Shown here: piece after piece, positions 1-7,941 of the stretch
Layout of the letters: each line of letters begins with the position of its first letter
Numbering within the stretch: position 1 is the first letter of the stretch
Program-made: the position numbers and the translations under genes
Notes under the pieces: generated by a model
Database searches by the model: none
What the model was told of the DNA's origin: nothing
What the model saw: only the letters and a program-made list of their open reading frames with translations
Assembly (NCBI GenBank): GCA_023251435.1
Contig: JAHEYU010000054.1
Span: 1 to 43,222, forward strand
DNA: 43,222 nucleotides
Reading direction: 5' to 3'
From: Bacteroidota bacterium
GTDB taxonomy: Bacteria > Bacteroidota > Bacteroidia > Bacteroidales > Prolixibacteraceae

Positions 1-1241
1 AAAGCAATTACCTGGTTCCCGACAAGGCTTTTTGCGACGCCAATAAGCTGGAATATATGCCGGTACTTTTTCCAGGTTTCGCATGGTCAACCTGGAATAC
101 CGGCGCTCCAAATGCTTTCCCGAGACTGGCCGGTGATTTTTTGTGGCGGCAGGCCTACAACATCCAATCATCAGGAATAAAACAGATGTATTTTGCCATG
201 TTTGATGAGTACGACGAAGGCACGGCTATTATGAAAGCTGCCACCGACTGGAGCATGATTCCGACCGACCAGTATTTTTTAACCATGAGCGCCGATGGAA
301 TTTGGGTTTCATCGGAATTTTATCTGAGGGTTGCCGGGGCTGCTACGGCCATGCTGAAAAGCGCCGAACCGTCTTCCGAAGTTTTAAAAGTTCCGCATTC
401 AAATGGGCCGGTTTATTACCGGAACAGCTTCGAAAAGCATTATACCGAATATGTTGAAACTGCTGGCGGAGCTACAAAAAATGGCATTTTCAATCTCGAT
501 CCCTGCTTTTACAATGCCACTTTGCTTGAAAACAAAAATGTTGGACTGCCGGTTTGCGAAATCGAGAAAAATGACGCCATCGCAAAAAGCGGATGGTATG
601 TTCTGAAGGCATCAGGAAATCCAAATTCACAGAGTTCAGCCAGCTACGATTACCGTTTTGCTGAAGTGAAAATACCGGTTGTGGCTGGATTACAGCTTTC
701 GTTCAGGAAGAAAACCGAAAATGACCTCGGTCGATATGTTTCGATTGATTTGCTCTTCAAATCAGGGAAAAGGTTGAGCAAACTGGCCAACTACAAGAAC
801 AATTTCGGTACGGGCATGGCGCCATCGGCAGGAATTGGTACAGTTGGCAATGGATGGGAAAATATTACCTGCCTGATTGGGACTGGCGAGTTAATAGGCG
901 ATGAAATTTCAGGAATTTGTATTGTTTACGATAAGCCAGCCAATGGATCGTATCTGGCCTATTTTGATGATCTGCTTATTTCAACAAAGGAAATCGGAAC
1001 TGCGGTATTGCCTTCGGTGAAAAACAATCTTGAGTTGCCTTTTGTCACACCAGGAAGCGGTGTACTGATATTTAATGGGTTGCATTTAAATTCGATTGTG
1101 AGAGTTTATGACCTTTCAGGAAAAAAACATGCAGAGTTTGTTTTAAAAACTACTGAAGTTCCAACAAATTTCAGGAAAGGGATTTATCTGATTCAGGTGA
1201 TTAATAAACAAGGAGTGTACAATCAAAAAATTATTCTTTAA
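1..1241 (+). CDS. GH71/99-like secreted glycoside hydrolase, 3' part
   Basis: The reading frame is open from the window edge (first whole codon at base 3), so the start is missing. The first 110 or so visible residues match the end of the GH71/GH99-like barrel seen in Bacteroidota 'xylosidase/arabinosidase' annotations: the sequence around FDEYDEGTAIMK and the DWSMIPTDQYF segment. A beta-rich region follows, probably a carbohydrate-binding or jelly-roll domain. The last 60 residues look like a type IX secretion (Por) C-terminal domain: IVRVYDLSGKK, then GIYLIQVINKQG and a final KIIL. The product is therefore likely exported across the outer membrane and acts on polysaccharide; the substrate is not readable. 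It is a host gene, convergent with the next gene and separated from it by 12 bp. No hairpin with a T run is obvious between them. Confidence 0.75.
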   Translation, partial: SNYLVPDKAFCDANKLEYMPVLFPGFAWSTWNTGAPNAFPRLAGDFLWRQAYNIQSSGIKQMYFAMFDEYDEGTAIMKAATDWSMIPTDQYFLTMSADGIWVSSEFYLRVAGAATAMLKSAEPSSEVLKVPHSNGPVYYRNSFEKHYTEYVETAGGATKNGIFNLDPCFYNATLLENKNVGLPVCEIEKNDAIAKSGWYVLKASGNPNSQSSASYDYRFAEVKIPVVAGLQLSFRKKTENDLGRYVSIDLLFKSGKRLSKLANYKNNFGTGMAPSAGIGTVGNGWENITCLIGTGELIGDEISGICIVYDKPANGSYLAYFDDLLISTKEIGTAVLPSVKNNLELPFVTPGSGVLIFNGLHLNSIVRVYDLSGKKHAEFVLKTTEVPTNFRKGIYLIQVINKQGVYNQKIIL

Positions 1242-1253
1242 GTTGACCTTCTC

Positions 1254-3833
1254 CTAAGATTTTACCAATTCGTTGAAGGATCTTTGGTATTCCTCGTTGT
1301 ACAAAAGCTGGTACTCTTTAATAAACTTTTCGTAGGTTAATTTGGCCAGGCTGTGTTTGCCCAGGAAATATTCGGCCTTGCATTTTAAAATCATTGCTTC
1401 CTCGTTGCTGCGGTCGAAATTAAAAACGCAATCCGCCAAGCGAACGATGAACTCCGCATCGGTTTGCAAGTCCGACTTTTCGGCAAAAGCAACCAGGGAA
1501 TCCACAATTTTATCAGAGACATCGGCCTTGAAATCGTCGAGCCATTCGTAATTTACATTAAGCAGGAAGGCGCCTTTTTGGGTAATCTCAACCAATTTGT
1601 TTACATTCTGCTTGGTCAGGTTCGATTTGGAGCTTGTAATCTTCAAAAAATCTGCATAATCACATTTTACTTCTTCATGGTTGCAAATAATTTTCCAGTA
1701 TCCGGTTTTCTTAGTCAGCTCAATAGCGCCAACTTCAGTTAAAATAGTTTTTAGTTTGGCAATATTTACCGCCCTATTGTTTCTAGCGCTTAATTCAGAT
1801 TTATCGTACCACAAATATTCGGTAAGTTTCTCCGATGAAATTCCTTTGTTGTTTTTATAGGTATGCAACAGGATGACCAGAAAAAGTTCCTTTAAAAGCG
1901 GCGAGAATTTATTGGTGATGTCCACATTGTTCCGATTAAAAACCTGAAATCCGCCAAACAGTAACAATTGATGGAATGATTTCTCGCTTTTTATTTCTGA
2001 AATGGATGCTGCAAATTCATTCTCCTGGTACGTGTGGTGTGTTCCGATCGTGACTGCTGGTTTTCCTTTGGCGTTTCGTTTCCGAATCATAAACCAGGCA
2101 AATAATCCTGAAAGAAATACAAATGCTGATGCGAGATAGATTAAAGATAAATTCTTTTTTGCTTTAGCCGTAAATTCTTTAAGTTCAGTGTGATTGGGGG
2201 GATAATTGATCGAATAAATGCCAACCTGCGTTGAAGATGTATCTTTAGCAAAAGTTGTATAGGCAAAAAGCTTGTTTTGTACCGGGAAATAGTAAAGGCC
2301 AGCATTCGATTTTATATCCTGAAACTTAAATGGTATCGTATTCCCCACAATATCCACTTCAGGATGATCAATATTTCCCTTAATCAATTGTAAAGTTCCT
2401 TCAAACTTCATTTTCTCGAATACCAATGCATAAAAATTTCGGTTTCTCTTATCAATCCACATGTTGTTTACAACACACATATCATCGATCAATCGAGGTA
2501 TTTCAAACTTTTTGAACAAGGTCTGATTTTTAATGGAATAGCCCAGTAAATCGAAATAACTATGCGGGTTAACCATCTGGCTTCCGGTTAAACTACCATA
2601 ACCTCCTAAAATATAAAGTGTATCATTTAAAGAGCCCAATCCGGCCAAATATCTTGGCGGGAATATGTTTTTATCGGAAGGTAAGTCTTGCCAATTAGTA
2701 CCGTTTAAATCAATCTTTCGAATTGCATTGTTGTAGGTATGCATTCCATAACCCCCAAATACGTAAACCGAATTCTCTGCCTGATTAAAATAAGTGTTGT
2801 GATGTCTGGATTTTAATACAGTTTTGGCAACTTTACAAATTTCAATCCATTCGCCCGATTGAATATTCAGGCTATACAATAGTTGTCCATCAACTTCGTA
2901 ACAGTATATTTTTTTATCCTGACTACTATAAATTGCTTTTAATTCAGAATTTAAAAACCGAGGTTCCTGCTGGTATTTAATTGTTTGAATAGAATTTCCC
3001 TGCGCCGAATAAACAAGCAATTCTCTTTCACCCACAAGAAATAATTTCCCGTTATCGGCATCCGAAGCAACCAATATACTTCCCTGAAGGTCAACCTGAT
3101 ATAAAGTCATCCAGGCCTGATGATTATTCTTTAACCACGAAGGATTTTTTACAATTCCGCTATTTTTACTTAATCTGTTTTTTGCAATACTACCTTCCTC
3201 TTCATCCAGGAGCCAATGGTTCTTCAATTTTCCATTTTCAAAAATCCGAACATCCTTTATGCTCATTGATGGAACATCCGAGGTCTTGAAATTCTGATAA
3301 TCATTTGCCCCAAAAACAATTTTAAAAGAATCATCATTTTTGAACCCAACATTGTTCTGAACATAGAAAGTATCCGGGGTATAAAAAACCAAACGATCTT
3401 CTTTCAAGAAGAATTTTATCCGCAAATTAGTCCAGTTATCGATTGAATTTTGGGGAGAACCCACCTGAACAATCGAGTTATTTTTCCCAATAACAAGATT
3501 CAAATATATGGATGGCGTTGGTGTTATTAATAAATCAACATTATTGTCTTCTTTGGAAATGACTCTAAAAACATAACCAAATAATCCTGAATAGTCGTTT
3601 GGTTTATAAAGATCGATTCTATAGTCGAATGATATTTCGAATTCGTTTTGGAAACTTAATAATTTATCAGGCGATAAATCAAATTCAGTTCTTTGATCTA
3701 AAACTACATCGTGACTTTTAAATTTTAGCCCATAGGTTTGAGAGAAAGCTGCATCATATATAATTACAAAAGCAAAAAGCAGTATAAACCGAAAAAGAGG
3801 GTCAAATCTGTCAAAGTTTGATTTAGCTATCAT
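1254..3833 (-). CDS. Membrane-anchored kelch/LamG sensor with C-terminal winged-helix BTAD-type regulator
   Basis: 859 residues. An N-terminal hydrophobic stretch (about 15-31) ending AFSQ looks like a signal peptide. Residues about 40-240 resemble a LamG/concanavalin-like lectin domain. Residues about 250-560 hold kelch-like blades (VYVFGGYG, LYILGGYG). A single membrane segment lies near 590-612, followed by basic RKRN. The cytoplasmic part has an OmpR/SARP-type winged helix (about 660-760, with the sequence SSEKLTEYLWYDKS) and an alpha-helical BTAD/TPR-like tail. The arrangement suggests a one-component transmembrane regulator that reads an extracellular ligand, possibly glycan linked to the neighbouring enzyme. 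That role is inference. It is transcribed away from the prophage edge. Confidence 0.7.
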   Translation of the reverse strand: MIAKSNFDRFDPLFRFILLFAFVIIYDAAFSQTYGLKFKSHDVVLDQRTEFDLSPDKLLSFQNEFEISFDYRIDLYKPNDYSGLFGYVFRVISKEDNNVDLLITPTPSIYLNLVIGKNNSIVQVGSPQNSIDNWTNLRIKFFLKEDRLVFYTPDTFYVQNNVGFKNDDSFKIVFGANDYQNFKTSDVPSMSIKDVRIFENGKLKNHWLLDEEEGSIAKNRLSKNSGIVKNPSWLKNNHQAWMTLYQVDLQGSILVASDADNGKLFLVGERELLVYSAQGNSIQTIKYQQEPRFLNSELKAIYSSQDKKIYCYEVDGQLLYSLNIQSGEWIEICKVAKTVLKSRHHNTYFNQAENSVYVFGGYGMHTYNNAIRKIDLNGTNWQDLPSDKNIFPPRYLAGLGSLNDTLYILGGYGSLTGSQMVNPHSYFDLLGYSIKNQTLFKKFEIPRLIDDMCVVNNMWIDKRNRNFYALVFEKMKFEGTLQLIKGNIDHPEVDIVGNTIPFKFQDIKSNAGLYYFPVQNKLFAYTTFAKDTSSTQVGIYSINYPPNHTELKEFTAKAKKNLSLIYLASAFVFLSGLFAWFMIRKRNAKGKPAVTIGTHHTYQENEFAASISEIKSEKSFHQLLLFGGFQVFNRNNVDITNKFSPLLKELFLVILLHTYKNNKGISSEKLTEYLWYDKSELSARNNRAVNIAKLKTILTEVGAIELTKKTGYWKIICNHEEVKCDYADFLKITSSKSNLTKQNVNKLVEITQKGAFLLNVNYEWLDDFKADVSDKIVDSLVAFAEKSDLQTDAEFIVRLADCVFNFDRSNEEAMILKCKAEYFLGKHSLAKLTYEKFIKEYQLLYNEEYQRSFNELVKS

Positions 3834-4072
3834 CTAGTAGTCCTAGTTAAATAGTATTTTAAGAGGGTATAAATATAGTCTAAAAATCTAATTTGATTTT
3901 CGTGAAATTGAAAACCTTCAAATGAATGTAAAAAAATTCCGACGTTGAAATGCGATCATCTTTTCAGTCCTTACCATCATTCAGGTATCAGTTTCTTTCT
4001 GAAGCAATTTTTCACCGAATAGTTGGGTATCATACGAAGCAAACCAACAGCAGGGAACGATATAAAAAACAA

Positions 4073-4102
4073 GAGACCACAAAATCAATGTTTTGTGGTC
4101 TC
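4073..4102. terminator. Perfect 12-bp inverted repeat, terminator-like
   Basis: GAGACCACAAAA (4073-4084), loop TCAATG, TTTTGTGGTCTC (4091-4102). The arms end in A/T runs, so it could terminate transcription in both directions. It lies between host genes and the prophage repressor and beside the tRNA-like relic. Confidence 0.55.
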
Positions 4103-4128
4103 CAAGCTGGGGTTGCTTCCCCATTTTT

Positions 4129-4158
4129 GTCGGGGTAGTAGGAGTCTATCCCACTCCC
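4129..4158 (-). pseudogene. Possible tRNA 3'-end relic (candidate attL)
   Basis: Read on the minus strand, GTGGG-ATAGACT-CCTAC folds as a T-arm of 5 bp with one G-T pair and a 7-nt loop. It is followed by TACCCCGACA, which resembles an acceptor 3' strand plus CA. The rest of a tRNA cannot be folded, so this is a relic or chance. Integrases often leave the 3' end of a tRNA gene at one junction, and the position at the prophage edge fits. Confidence is low. Confidence 0.25.
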
Positions 4159-4331
4159 TAACAGATTGATATTGCATTGTTTAGAACTTGTCTATTTTGT
4201 ATGGAAAGACCTGCGGGGTACACTTTTGGACATTTACAATAATTTTTCAATCTTAATTTGTAACTTCTATAACATATAAATCGTCGCCACCCCACCAAAC
4301 CAACTCTGCATTTTTATGATATGTTTGTAAA

Positions 4332-4763
4332 TTAGACCGCCGGTGTGAGACTTTCAGTCGGGGTCTCTTTTTTAAGCTCAATTTTCGCTTCCAATAATTC
4401 CCTGTACTTTCGCTCTACCTCCCGGCTTTCGTCGCATAAAGCATAAAACTTGCTTTTCCATAAATCAATCTCCTTTTGCTTATTCACACACTCCTGGCAG
4501 GTATATAAGGTGATTGATTCACTTACTTCGTTTGCTTTTTCTTTTGTAGAAAGGGGTTTTTCTTCAGATTCAGCTGTAATTTCAATCTGAAATAGTTCAT
4601 ATATTTTATTCGAAATCTGATCAGTTAATGGCACTCTCCCGTTAATCATATCTGACAAATAGGTATTATGCACCTTCAGTTTATAGGCAATTTCTTTTTG
4701 AGTTATTGAAAACTCATATTTCACCTTTTCTATACACTTCTTAAAATTCTTATTTACAGCCAT
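4332..4763 (-). CDS. HTH (XRE-type) phage repressor candidate
   Basis: 143 residues. The first 60 form a Cro/CI-type helix-turn-helix (ITQKEIAYKLKVHNTYLSDM). Residues about 60-143 are charged and helical with a Cys pair (CQEC), probably for dimerisation; there is no LexA-like peptidase domain. It is the only early gene on the minus strand here and is divergent from a Cro-like gene. A 33-bp perfect palindrome lies just upstream of its start (4777-4809), the usual arrangement for a lysogeny repressor that controls both itself and the early operon. Function is inferred from the HTH and position. Confidence 0.7.
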   Translation of the reverse strand: MAVNKNFKKCIEKVKYEFSITQKEIAYKLKVHNTYLSDMINGRVPLTDQISNKIYELFQIEITAESEEKPLSTKEKANEVSESITLYTCQECVNKQKEIDLWKSKFYALCDESREVERKYRELLEAKIELKKETPTESLTPAV

Positions 4764-4776
4764 TTAAAAATATTTT

Positions 4777-4838
4777 CAATTTTATATGAAAATATTTCAT
4801 ATAAAATTGCATTAATATGAACTATATTCATATATTTA
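4777..4838 (+). promoter_or_regulatory. Early operator: 33-bp perfect palindrome plus second site and promoter
   Basis: CAATTTTATATGAAA (4777-4791), ATA, TTTCATATAAAATTG (4795-4809) is perfectly symmetrical over 33 bp. A second dyad, ATATGAA-CTATA-TTCATAT, lies at 4815-4833. The shared half-site is ATATGAA. A -7-like box TATATTTA (4831-4838; Bacteroidota consensus TAnnTTTG) overlaps the second dyad, with TTG at 4807-4809 about 21 bases upstream. A protein bound to the dyads would block rightward transcription. Confidence 0.6.
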
Positions 4839-4897
4839 CACCACAATTCTAGCACTAATATAATACTATTTACACACTATTTAAATACTGCAATACA

Positions 4898-5110
4898 ATG
4901 ACCGAAAAAGACTTCATAAAACTTAAAAGGAAGCTGCCGAAAGGCTACCGCGAAACATTGGCCGAACGGTTTGGTGTTACAACCGGATACATTGATCAGA
5001 TACTGCGCGGCGAAAAAGACCGGCTCGACGTAATCGATGCAGCCATCGCAATGGCCGAATCGCACAAACAATATTTGGCCGAACAAAAACGCAAAATCAA
5101 CCAGCTATGA
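4898..5110 (+). CDS. Small HTH DNA-binding protein (Cro-like)
   Basis: 70 residues. The segment RETLAERFGVTTGYIDQILRGEKDR is a helix-turn-helix of the XRE/Cro kind, followed by a charged helix. It is the first rightward gene after the palindromic operator and overlaps the next gene by 4 bases (ATGA). Likely the counterpart of the minus-strand repressor, or an early activator; the choice between them cannot be made from sequence. Confidence 0.6.
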   Translation: MTEKDFIKLKRKLPKGYRETLAERFGVTTGYIDQILRGEKDRLDVIDAAIAMAESHKQYLAEQKRKINQL

Positions 5111-5661
5111 TCATGTCAATTCCATCGGGGTTAGAAGACCACAACCTCGAAATTTACCGCTACAAAAACACGGCGCGGGCAATATACAACGGCAAAACAA
5201 TGAATTACATCAATTTGCCAGAGTCTATTCGCGAAGTGTTTCAGGCCGAACTAATAAGCGACCGTAAAGCCTGCAACTGTATTCGCCAAAAAATGTGTAT
5301 CACCGATGCCGAACAAATGGAAGTTACATACGTGAGTTGTCGTTACGGGGCACTTAACCACATTGCCGACCTGAAAGGTAAAAAAACAGCCGCCGACATG
5401 CCAGTTTGCGACGAAACCGAAACCTGCCCTGGTTACGACATCGTTTGCAAAGCACCCGAAGGACCGGGCGGATCGTTGGGCAGGCGCGAATTCCAAATCG
5501 CTGTATTAATCGCAAACGGAAAGCTCGACAAAGAAATATCAGCCGAGCTGGGAATACAGATCCCTACTACCCGAACCCACATCAACCGCATCCGCGAAAA
5601 GCTTGGTGTGAATAATCGCATCGAGATTGCACTCTGGATGCATAAACAAGGAACTCTTTAA
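5107..5661 (+). CDS. LuxR-type HTH regulator
   Basis: 184 residues. Residues about 125-184 form a LuxR/GerE helix-turn-helix: RREFQIAVLIANGKLDKEIS, then TTRTHINRIREKLGV. The N-terminal part is Cys-rich (C56, C58, C64, C78, C101, C107, C113), which suggests metal or Fe-S binding rather than a receiver domain. It overlaps the upstream Cro-like gene by 4 bases, so the two are likely co-translated. A phage transcription regulator is the likely role; the trigger is unknown. Confidence 0.65.
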   Translation: MIMSIPSGLEDHNLEIYRYKNTARAIYNGKTMNYINLPESIREVFQAELISDRKACNCIRQKMCITDAEQMEVTYVSCRYGALNHIADLKGKKTAADMPVCDETETCPGYDIVCKAPEGPGGSLGRREFQIAVLIANGKLDKEISAELGIQIPTTRTHINRIREKLGVNNRIEIALWMHKQGTL

Positions 5662-5672
5662 ACTAAATAATT

Positions 5673-5837
5673 ATGAAACACGCAAAAATTGAAGTACTGT
5701 TTTTTGATGAATATCATGAAATTACAAAAGAAGATACCGATCGGTTTAAAAAAAATTGTTTTAAGCCGGTTCAAAAATCGGATCAATCAAAACATTGTCA
5801 ATCCACTGGTCCTGATGTTCCTCCATCTGATACTTAA
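5673..5837 (+). CDS. Possible 54-aa ORF, convergent overlap with next gene
   Basis: ATG 5673 follows the LuxR-like gene by 11 bases and begins MKHAKIEVLFFDEYHEITK. The first 30 residues look protein-like. The last 25 are antisense to the end of the minus-strand gene 5761-6198 and are low in hydrophobics. It may be a real small gene or one whose end was replaced. No family recognised. Confidence 0.35.
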   Translation: MKHAKIEVLFFDEYHEITKEDTDRFKKNCFKPVQKSDQSKHCQSTGPDVPPSDT

Positions 5838-6198
5838 TGTTTTTAAAACTGTTTATCAACTCTTTTGAGAAAAGATTATTAAAAGCCAGATCGATACCAT
5901 GATAGTCAATCATATAATCAAGAAAAATCATTCGCATAGTTTTTTTATCCTTACTCATCTGAAGTACAGTAATATATCGGCCAAGTGGCAAAAGCGTAGT
6001 AAGTCCGTTTTTCGATTTTGCAAGGGCTTCGTCAGTTTTTCCAACACGAAGTATGTGCTCAATCAAGCTCAGGTTATACGTCACTTTTTTTACCGAATCG
6101 GTAAAACCATACGAAAGCGATTCGTTCACATCGTCAACAAGCATAACTAACTGACTACCTACAATAGTCGCATTCTTAAATTCCTGAATATTAAACAT
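5761..6198 (-). CDS. Hypothetical helical protein
   Basis: 145 residues, largely amphipathic helices, start MFNIQEFKNATIVG. No membrane segment, signal or catalytic motif is visible and the family is not recognised. It lies on the minus strand among early genes, divergent from the antirepressor. That suggests expression with the lysogeny functions, for example as a prophage-state or superinfection gene, but this is only positional. Confidence 0.55.
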   Translation of the reverse strand: MFNIQEFKNATIVGSQLVMLVDDVNESLSYGFTDSVKKVTYNLSLIEHILRVGKTDEALAKSKNGLTTLLPLGRYITVLQMSKDKKTMRMIFLDYMIDYHGIDLAFNNLFSKELINSFKNIKYQMEEHQDQWIDNVLIDPIFEPA

Positions 6199-6265
6199 GT
6201 GAGTAAATTTATTGGGTTATTGATTTTTAACCAAATATACAATACTAAAACAATACTACAATAAT

Positions 6266-6796
6266 ATGAAAAACCAGATCAAGAAATTTTTAGAGTTCAA
6301 CGGCAAGTCGATTCATTTCCTTGCCACCGATGGCCAATATTGGATTGCACTGAAACCAATTTGCGAGGCTTTAAATGTGAATTGGAACCGCCAATTTCAG
6401 AACCTGAAAGAAGATGAAATATTATGTCAACAGTTTGCTGAGCAGCAAATGGTAGCCGCCGATGGTAAGCTACGTGAAATGACATCTCTTCCTGAATTTT
6501 TTATCTACGGATGGATCTTCTCCATTCAATCTGACTCGAAAGAATTGCTTGCTTACAAATGGGAATGCTACCGTATTTTATACGAACACTTCCACGGTGC
6601 AATTATTGGCCGCAAAGAGTTGCTTTCAGAAAAAGCACGGCTGCAACTTGAAATTGAAAAGTGCATGAATACCATGGACCCCGAAGTGGCATTACGACTG
6701 GAGCGTGCCAAAAGCAAAGAAAGAAGCATTGCCCGCCAACTAAGCATACTCGATGCCGCTGTAATGGAGGAAGAAAAAACCCTGTTCGATACTTGA
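6266..6796 (+). CDS. Phage antirepressor-like protein (P22 AR N-terminal type)
   Basis: 176 residues. Residues 1-115 fit the P22 antirepressor N-terminal domain: IHFLATDGQYWIALKPICEALNV, later LPEFFIYGWIF and LLAYKWECYRILYEHF. Residues 120-176 are a charged coiled-coil-like tail. Members of this family counteract prophage repressors or act as phage DNA-binding regulators. The 68-bp gap to the divergent gene 5761-6198 holds AATACTA direct repeats (6240-6262) that could be part of its control region. Confidence 0.75.
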   Translation: MKNQIKKFLEFNGKSIHFLATDGQYWIALKPICEALNVNWNRQFQNLKEDEILCQQFAEQQMVAADGKLREMTSLPEFFIYGWIFSIQSDSKELLAYKWECYRILYEHFHGAIIGRKELLSEKARLQLEIEKCMNTMDPEVALRLERAKSKERSIARQLSILDAAVMEEEKTLFDT

Positions 6797-6952
6797 TTTT
6801 GATTGATACGGGGAGATTGGCAAGCTAGGAATGACACTCTCCCCCACCCACACAAGCAGTACTGGCCGCTGCTACTCACCAAATGGCCTGCGTTCTTCAT
6901 GCAAAGCTAATTTTCCACCGCCCCCGTGCAAGGTTATCGCCGGGGCACAATT

Positions 6953-7025
6953 CGCGAGGTAGAGCAGTTGGCAGCTCATTGGGCTCATAACCCGAAGGCC
7001 GCAGGTTCGAGTCCTGCCCTCGCCA
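6953..7025 (+). tRNA. tRNA-Met(CAT), initiator type
   Basis: 73 nt cloverleaf. Acceptor CGCGAGG/CCTCGCC with a C1xC72 mismatch, D-arm GAGC/GCTC with A11:T24, anticodon loop CTCATAA, anticodon stem with G29G30G31:C39C40C41, T-arm GCAGG-TTCGAGT-CCTGC. CCA is not encoded (the DNA reads ACAC). The unpaired position 1-72, the three G:C pairs and A11:U24 are the known identity elements of bacterial initiator tRNA, so this is an initiator-type rather than elongator tRNA-Met or Ile-CAT. It stands alone among early phage genes. Confidence 0.88.
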
Positions 7026-7042
7026 CACGGTGAACGAAGCAA

Positions 7043-7075
7043 AATCGGGGTAGAATCCTTATCGGTGCCCCGATT
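7043..7075. terminator. Hairpin downstream of the tRNA
   Basis: AATCGGGG (7043-7050) and CCCCGATT (7068-7075) form an 8-bp stem with a 17-nt loop, 17 bp after the tRNA. There is no T run, so it may be a processing or weak termination structure. Confidence 0.4.
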
Positions 7076-7119
7076 GTCACCAACAAACAATTGACGATTA
7101 GACAATTTACAATTTACCA

Positions 7120-7204
7120 GTCATCCTGAACTTGTTTCAGGATCTCATTATCGGAGCAATGTGCTTCAATAGTAAATAGTAAATAATAAAATAGTAAATA
7201 ATAA
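7120..7204. repeat. REP-like palindrome and GTAAATA tandem spacer
   Basis: TCATCCTGAACTTGTTTCAGGAT (7121-7143 region) is a short palindrome of a family repeated at about 20.33, 23.63, 33.19 and 40.32 kb. It is followed by tandem AGTAAATA units (7169-7204), also found at 8984, 24029 and 39349. Neither encodes protein. Confidence 0.7.
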
Positions 7205-7232
7205 TGCGTCCCCACGCCTAACACTAACAACG

Positions 7233-7379
7233 ATGAATGAAGAAAAACACCCCGGCAACTTTCACGAATGGCAAAAAATACTGATTGTATGCAGCATTTG
7301 CGCTGGCTTTATTGGTACGGTCGTATTTCTGGTAATGGGCTTATTGGAATTGTGCGAATTTCTAATCAATAAAATATAG
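7233..7379 (+). CDS. Small membrane protein
   Basis: 48 residues from ATG 7233: a polar N-terminus (MNEEKHPGNFHEW) followed by one hydrophobic segment (about 16-41). First of a tight run of short genes with spacings of 4 bases or overlaps. No family recognised; the membrane location is all that can be said. Confidence 0.55.
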   Translation: MNEEKHPGNFHEWQKILIVCSICAGFIGTVVFLVMGLLELCEFLINKI

Positions 7380-7383
7380 CAAA

Positions 7384-7551
7384 ATGGAAACACTGTATTT
7401 GATCATTAAAGTCCTCCTTTTTATTGCCCTGGCCGCATTTGTATTTATCAGCTTTTTGTTTGCCGTAATGCACACCGGCCCCGACGAAAGCCAGAGCCGC
7501 ACCCGCTACGAACAAACGAAGTACATCACCAATAAACAAAAACGGGCATGA
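7384..7551 (+). CDS. Small membrane protein
   Basis: 55 residues from ATG 7384. A hydrophobic helix (about 4-29) is followed by a basic, polar tail ending NKQKRA. It overlaps the next start by 4 bases (ATGA at 7548), which indicates translational coupling. No known family. Confidence 0.6.
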   Translation: METLYLIIKVLLFIALAAFVFISFLFAVMHTGPDESQSRTRYEQTKYITNKQKRA

Positions 7552-7937
7552 TTTACATTGCAGGAAAAATCGGTGGACTTCCTTACGAGGTAGCCGAAAC
7601 AAAATTCGCGATTACAGAGCTTGAACTCCGCAGTATGGGCGTAAAAACCATCAACCCGATGGAGCAAGGGCTTAAAAAGTTGAAATACGAAGAGCAGATG
7701 GAACAATGCTTTAAGCTGATTCGCCTGCATGCACACGGTATTTTTTTACAACGCGACTGGAAAGATTCTGATGGCGCCCGACGTGAGTTCGAACTTGTAA
7801 CCGAACTTAACAGCAAGCACAACCGCCGTATCCTTATTTATTTTGAAGAAATGGACGGTTTTTCGGACATCCGCCGCGATATACAAGACGGCGTGCTGAA
7901 ATGCCTGTACTTTAATTACTACCTAAAACCATACTGA
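7548..7937 (+). CDS. DUF4406-type nucleoside deoxyribosyltransferase-like protein
   Basis: 129 residues beginning MIYIAGKIGGLPYEVAETKF, with a Rossmann-like opening and later the motif IFLQRDWKDSDGARREFELV. This pattern belongs to the DUF4406 group, which resembles nucleoside 2-deoxyribosyltransferases and is common in phages and mobile elements. The acidic residues in WKDSDGARREFE correspond to the region carrying the catalytic Glu in that superfamily. Role in nucleotide salvage or DNA modification is plausible but unproven. Start overlaps the preceding stop. Confidence 0.75.
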   Translation: MIYIAGKIGGLPYEVAETKFAITELELRSMGVKTINPMEQGLKKLKYEEQMEQCFKLIRLHAHGIFLQRDWKDSDGARREFELVTELNSKHNRRILIYFEEMDGFSDIRRDIQDGVLKCLYFNYYLKPY

Positions 7938-7941
7938 CGCC

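Larger units (their letters stand above)
3834..4331. other. Intergenic region at the host/prophage boundary
   Basis: About 500 bases without a convincing gene. It holds the upstream region of the minus-strand regulator (3834-3950, AT-rich), a perfect 12-bp inverted repeat (4073-4102) and a tRNA-like relic (near 4129-4158). A short open frame at 3950-4138 is not credible because it runs straight through the hairpin. The region is the best place for the left end of the prophage, since everything to its right is phage-like and everything to its left is host-like. Confidence 0.5.

Noticed and set aside
3950-4138. 62-codon open frame in the boundary region
   Set aside because: It passes through a perfect terminator-like hairpin and the tRNA-like relic; the peptide has no recognisable character.
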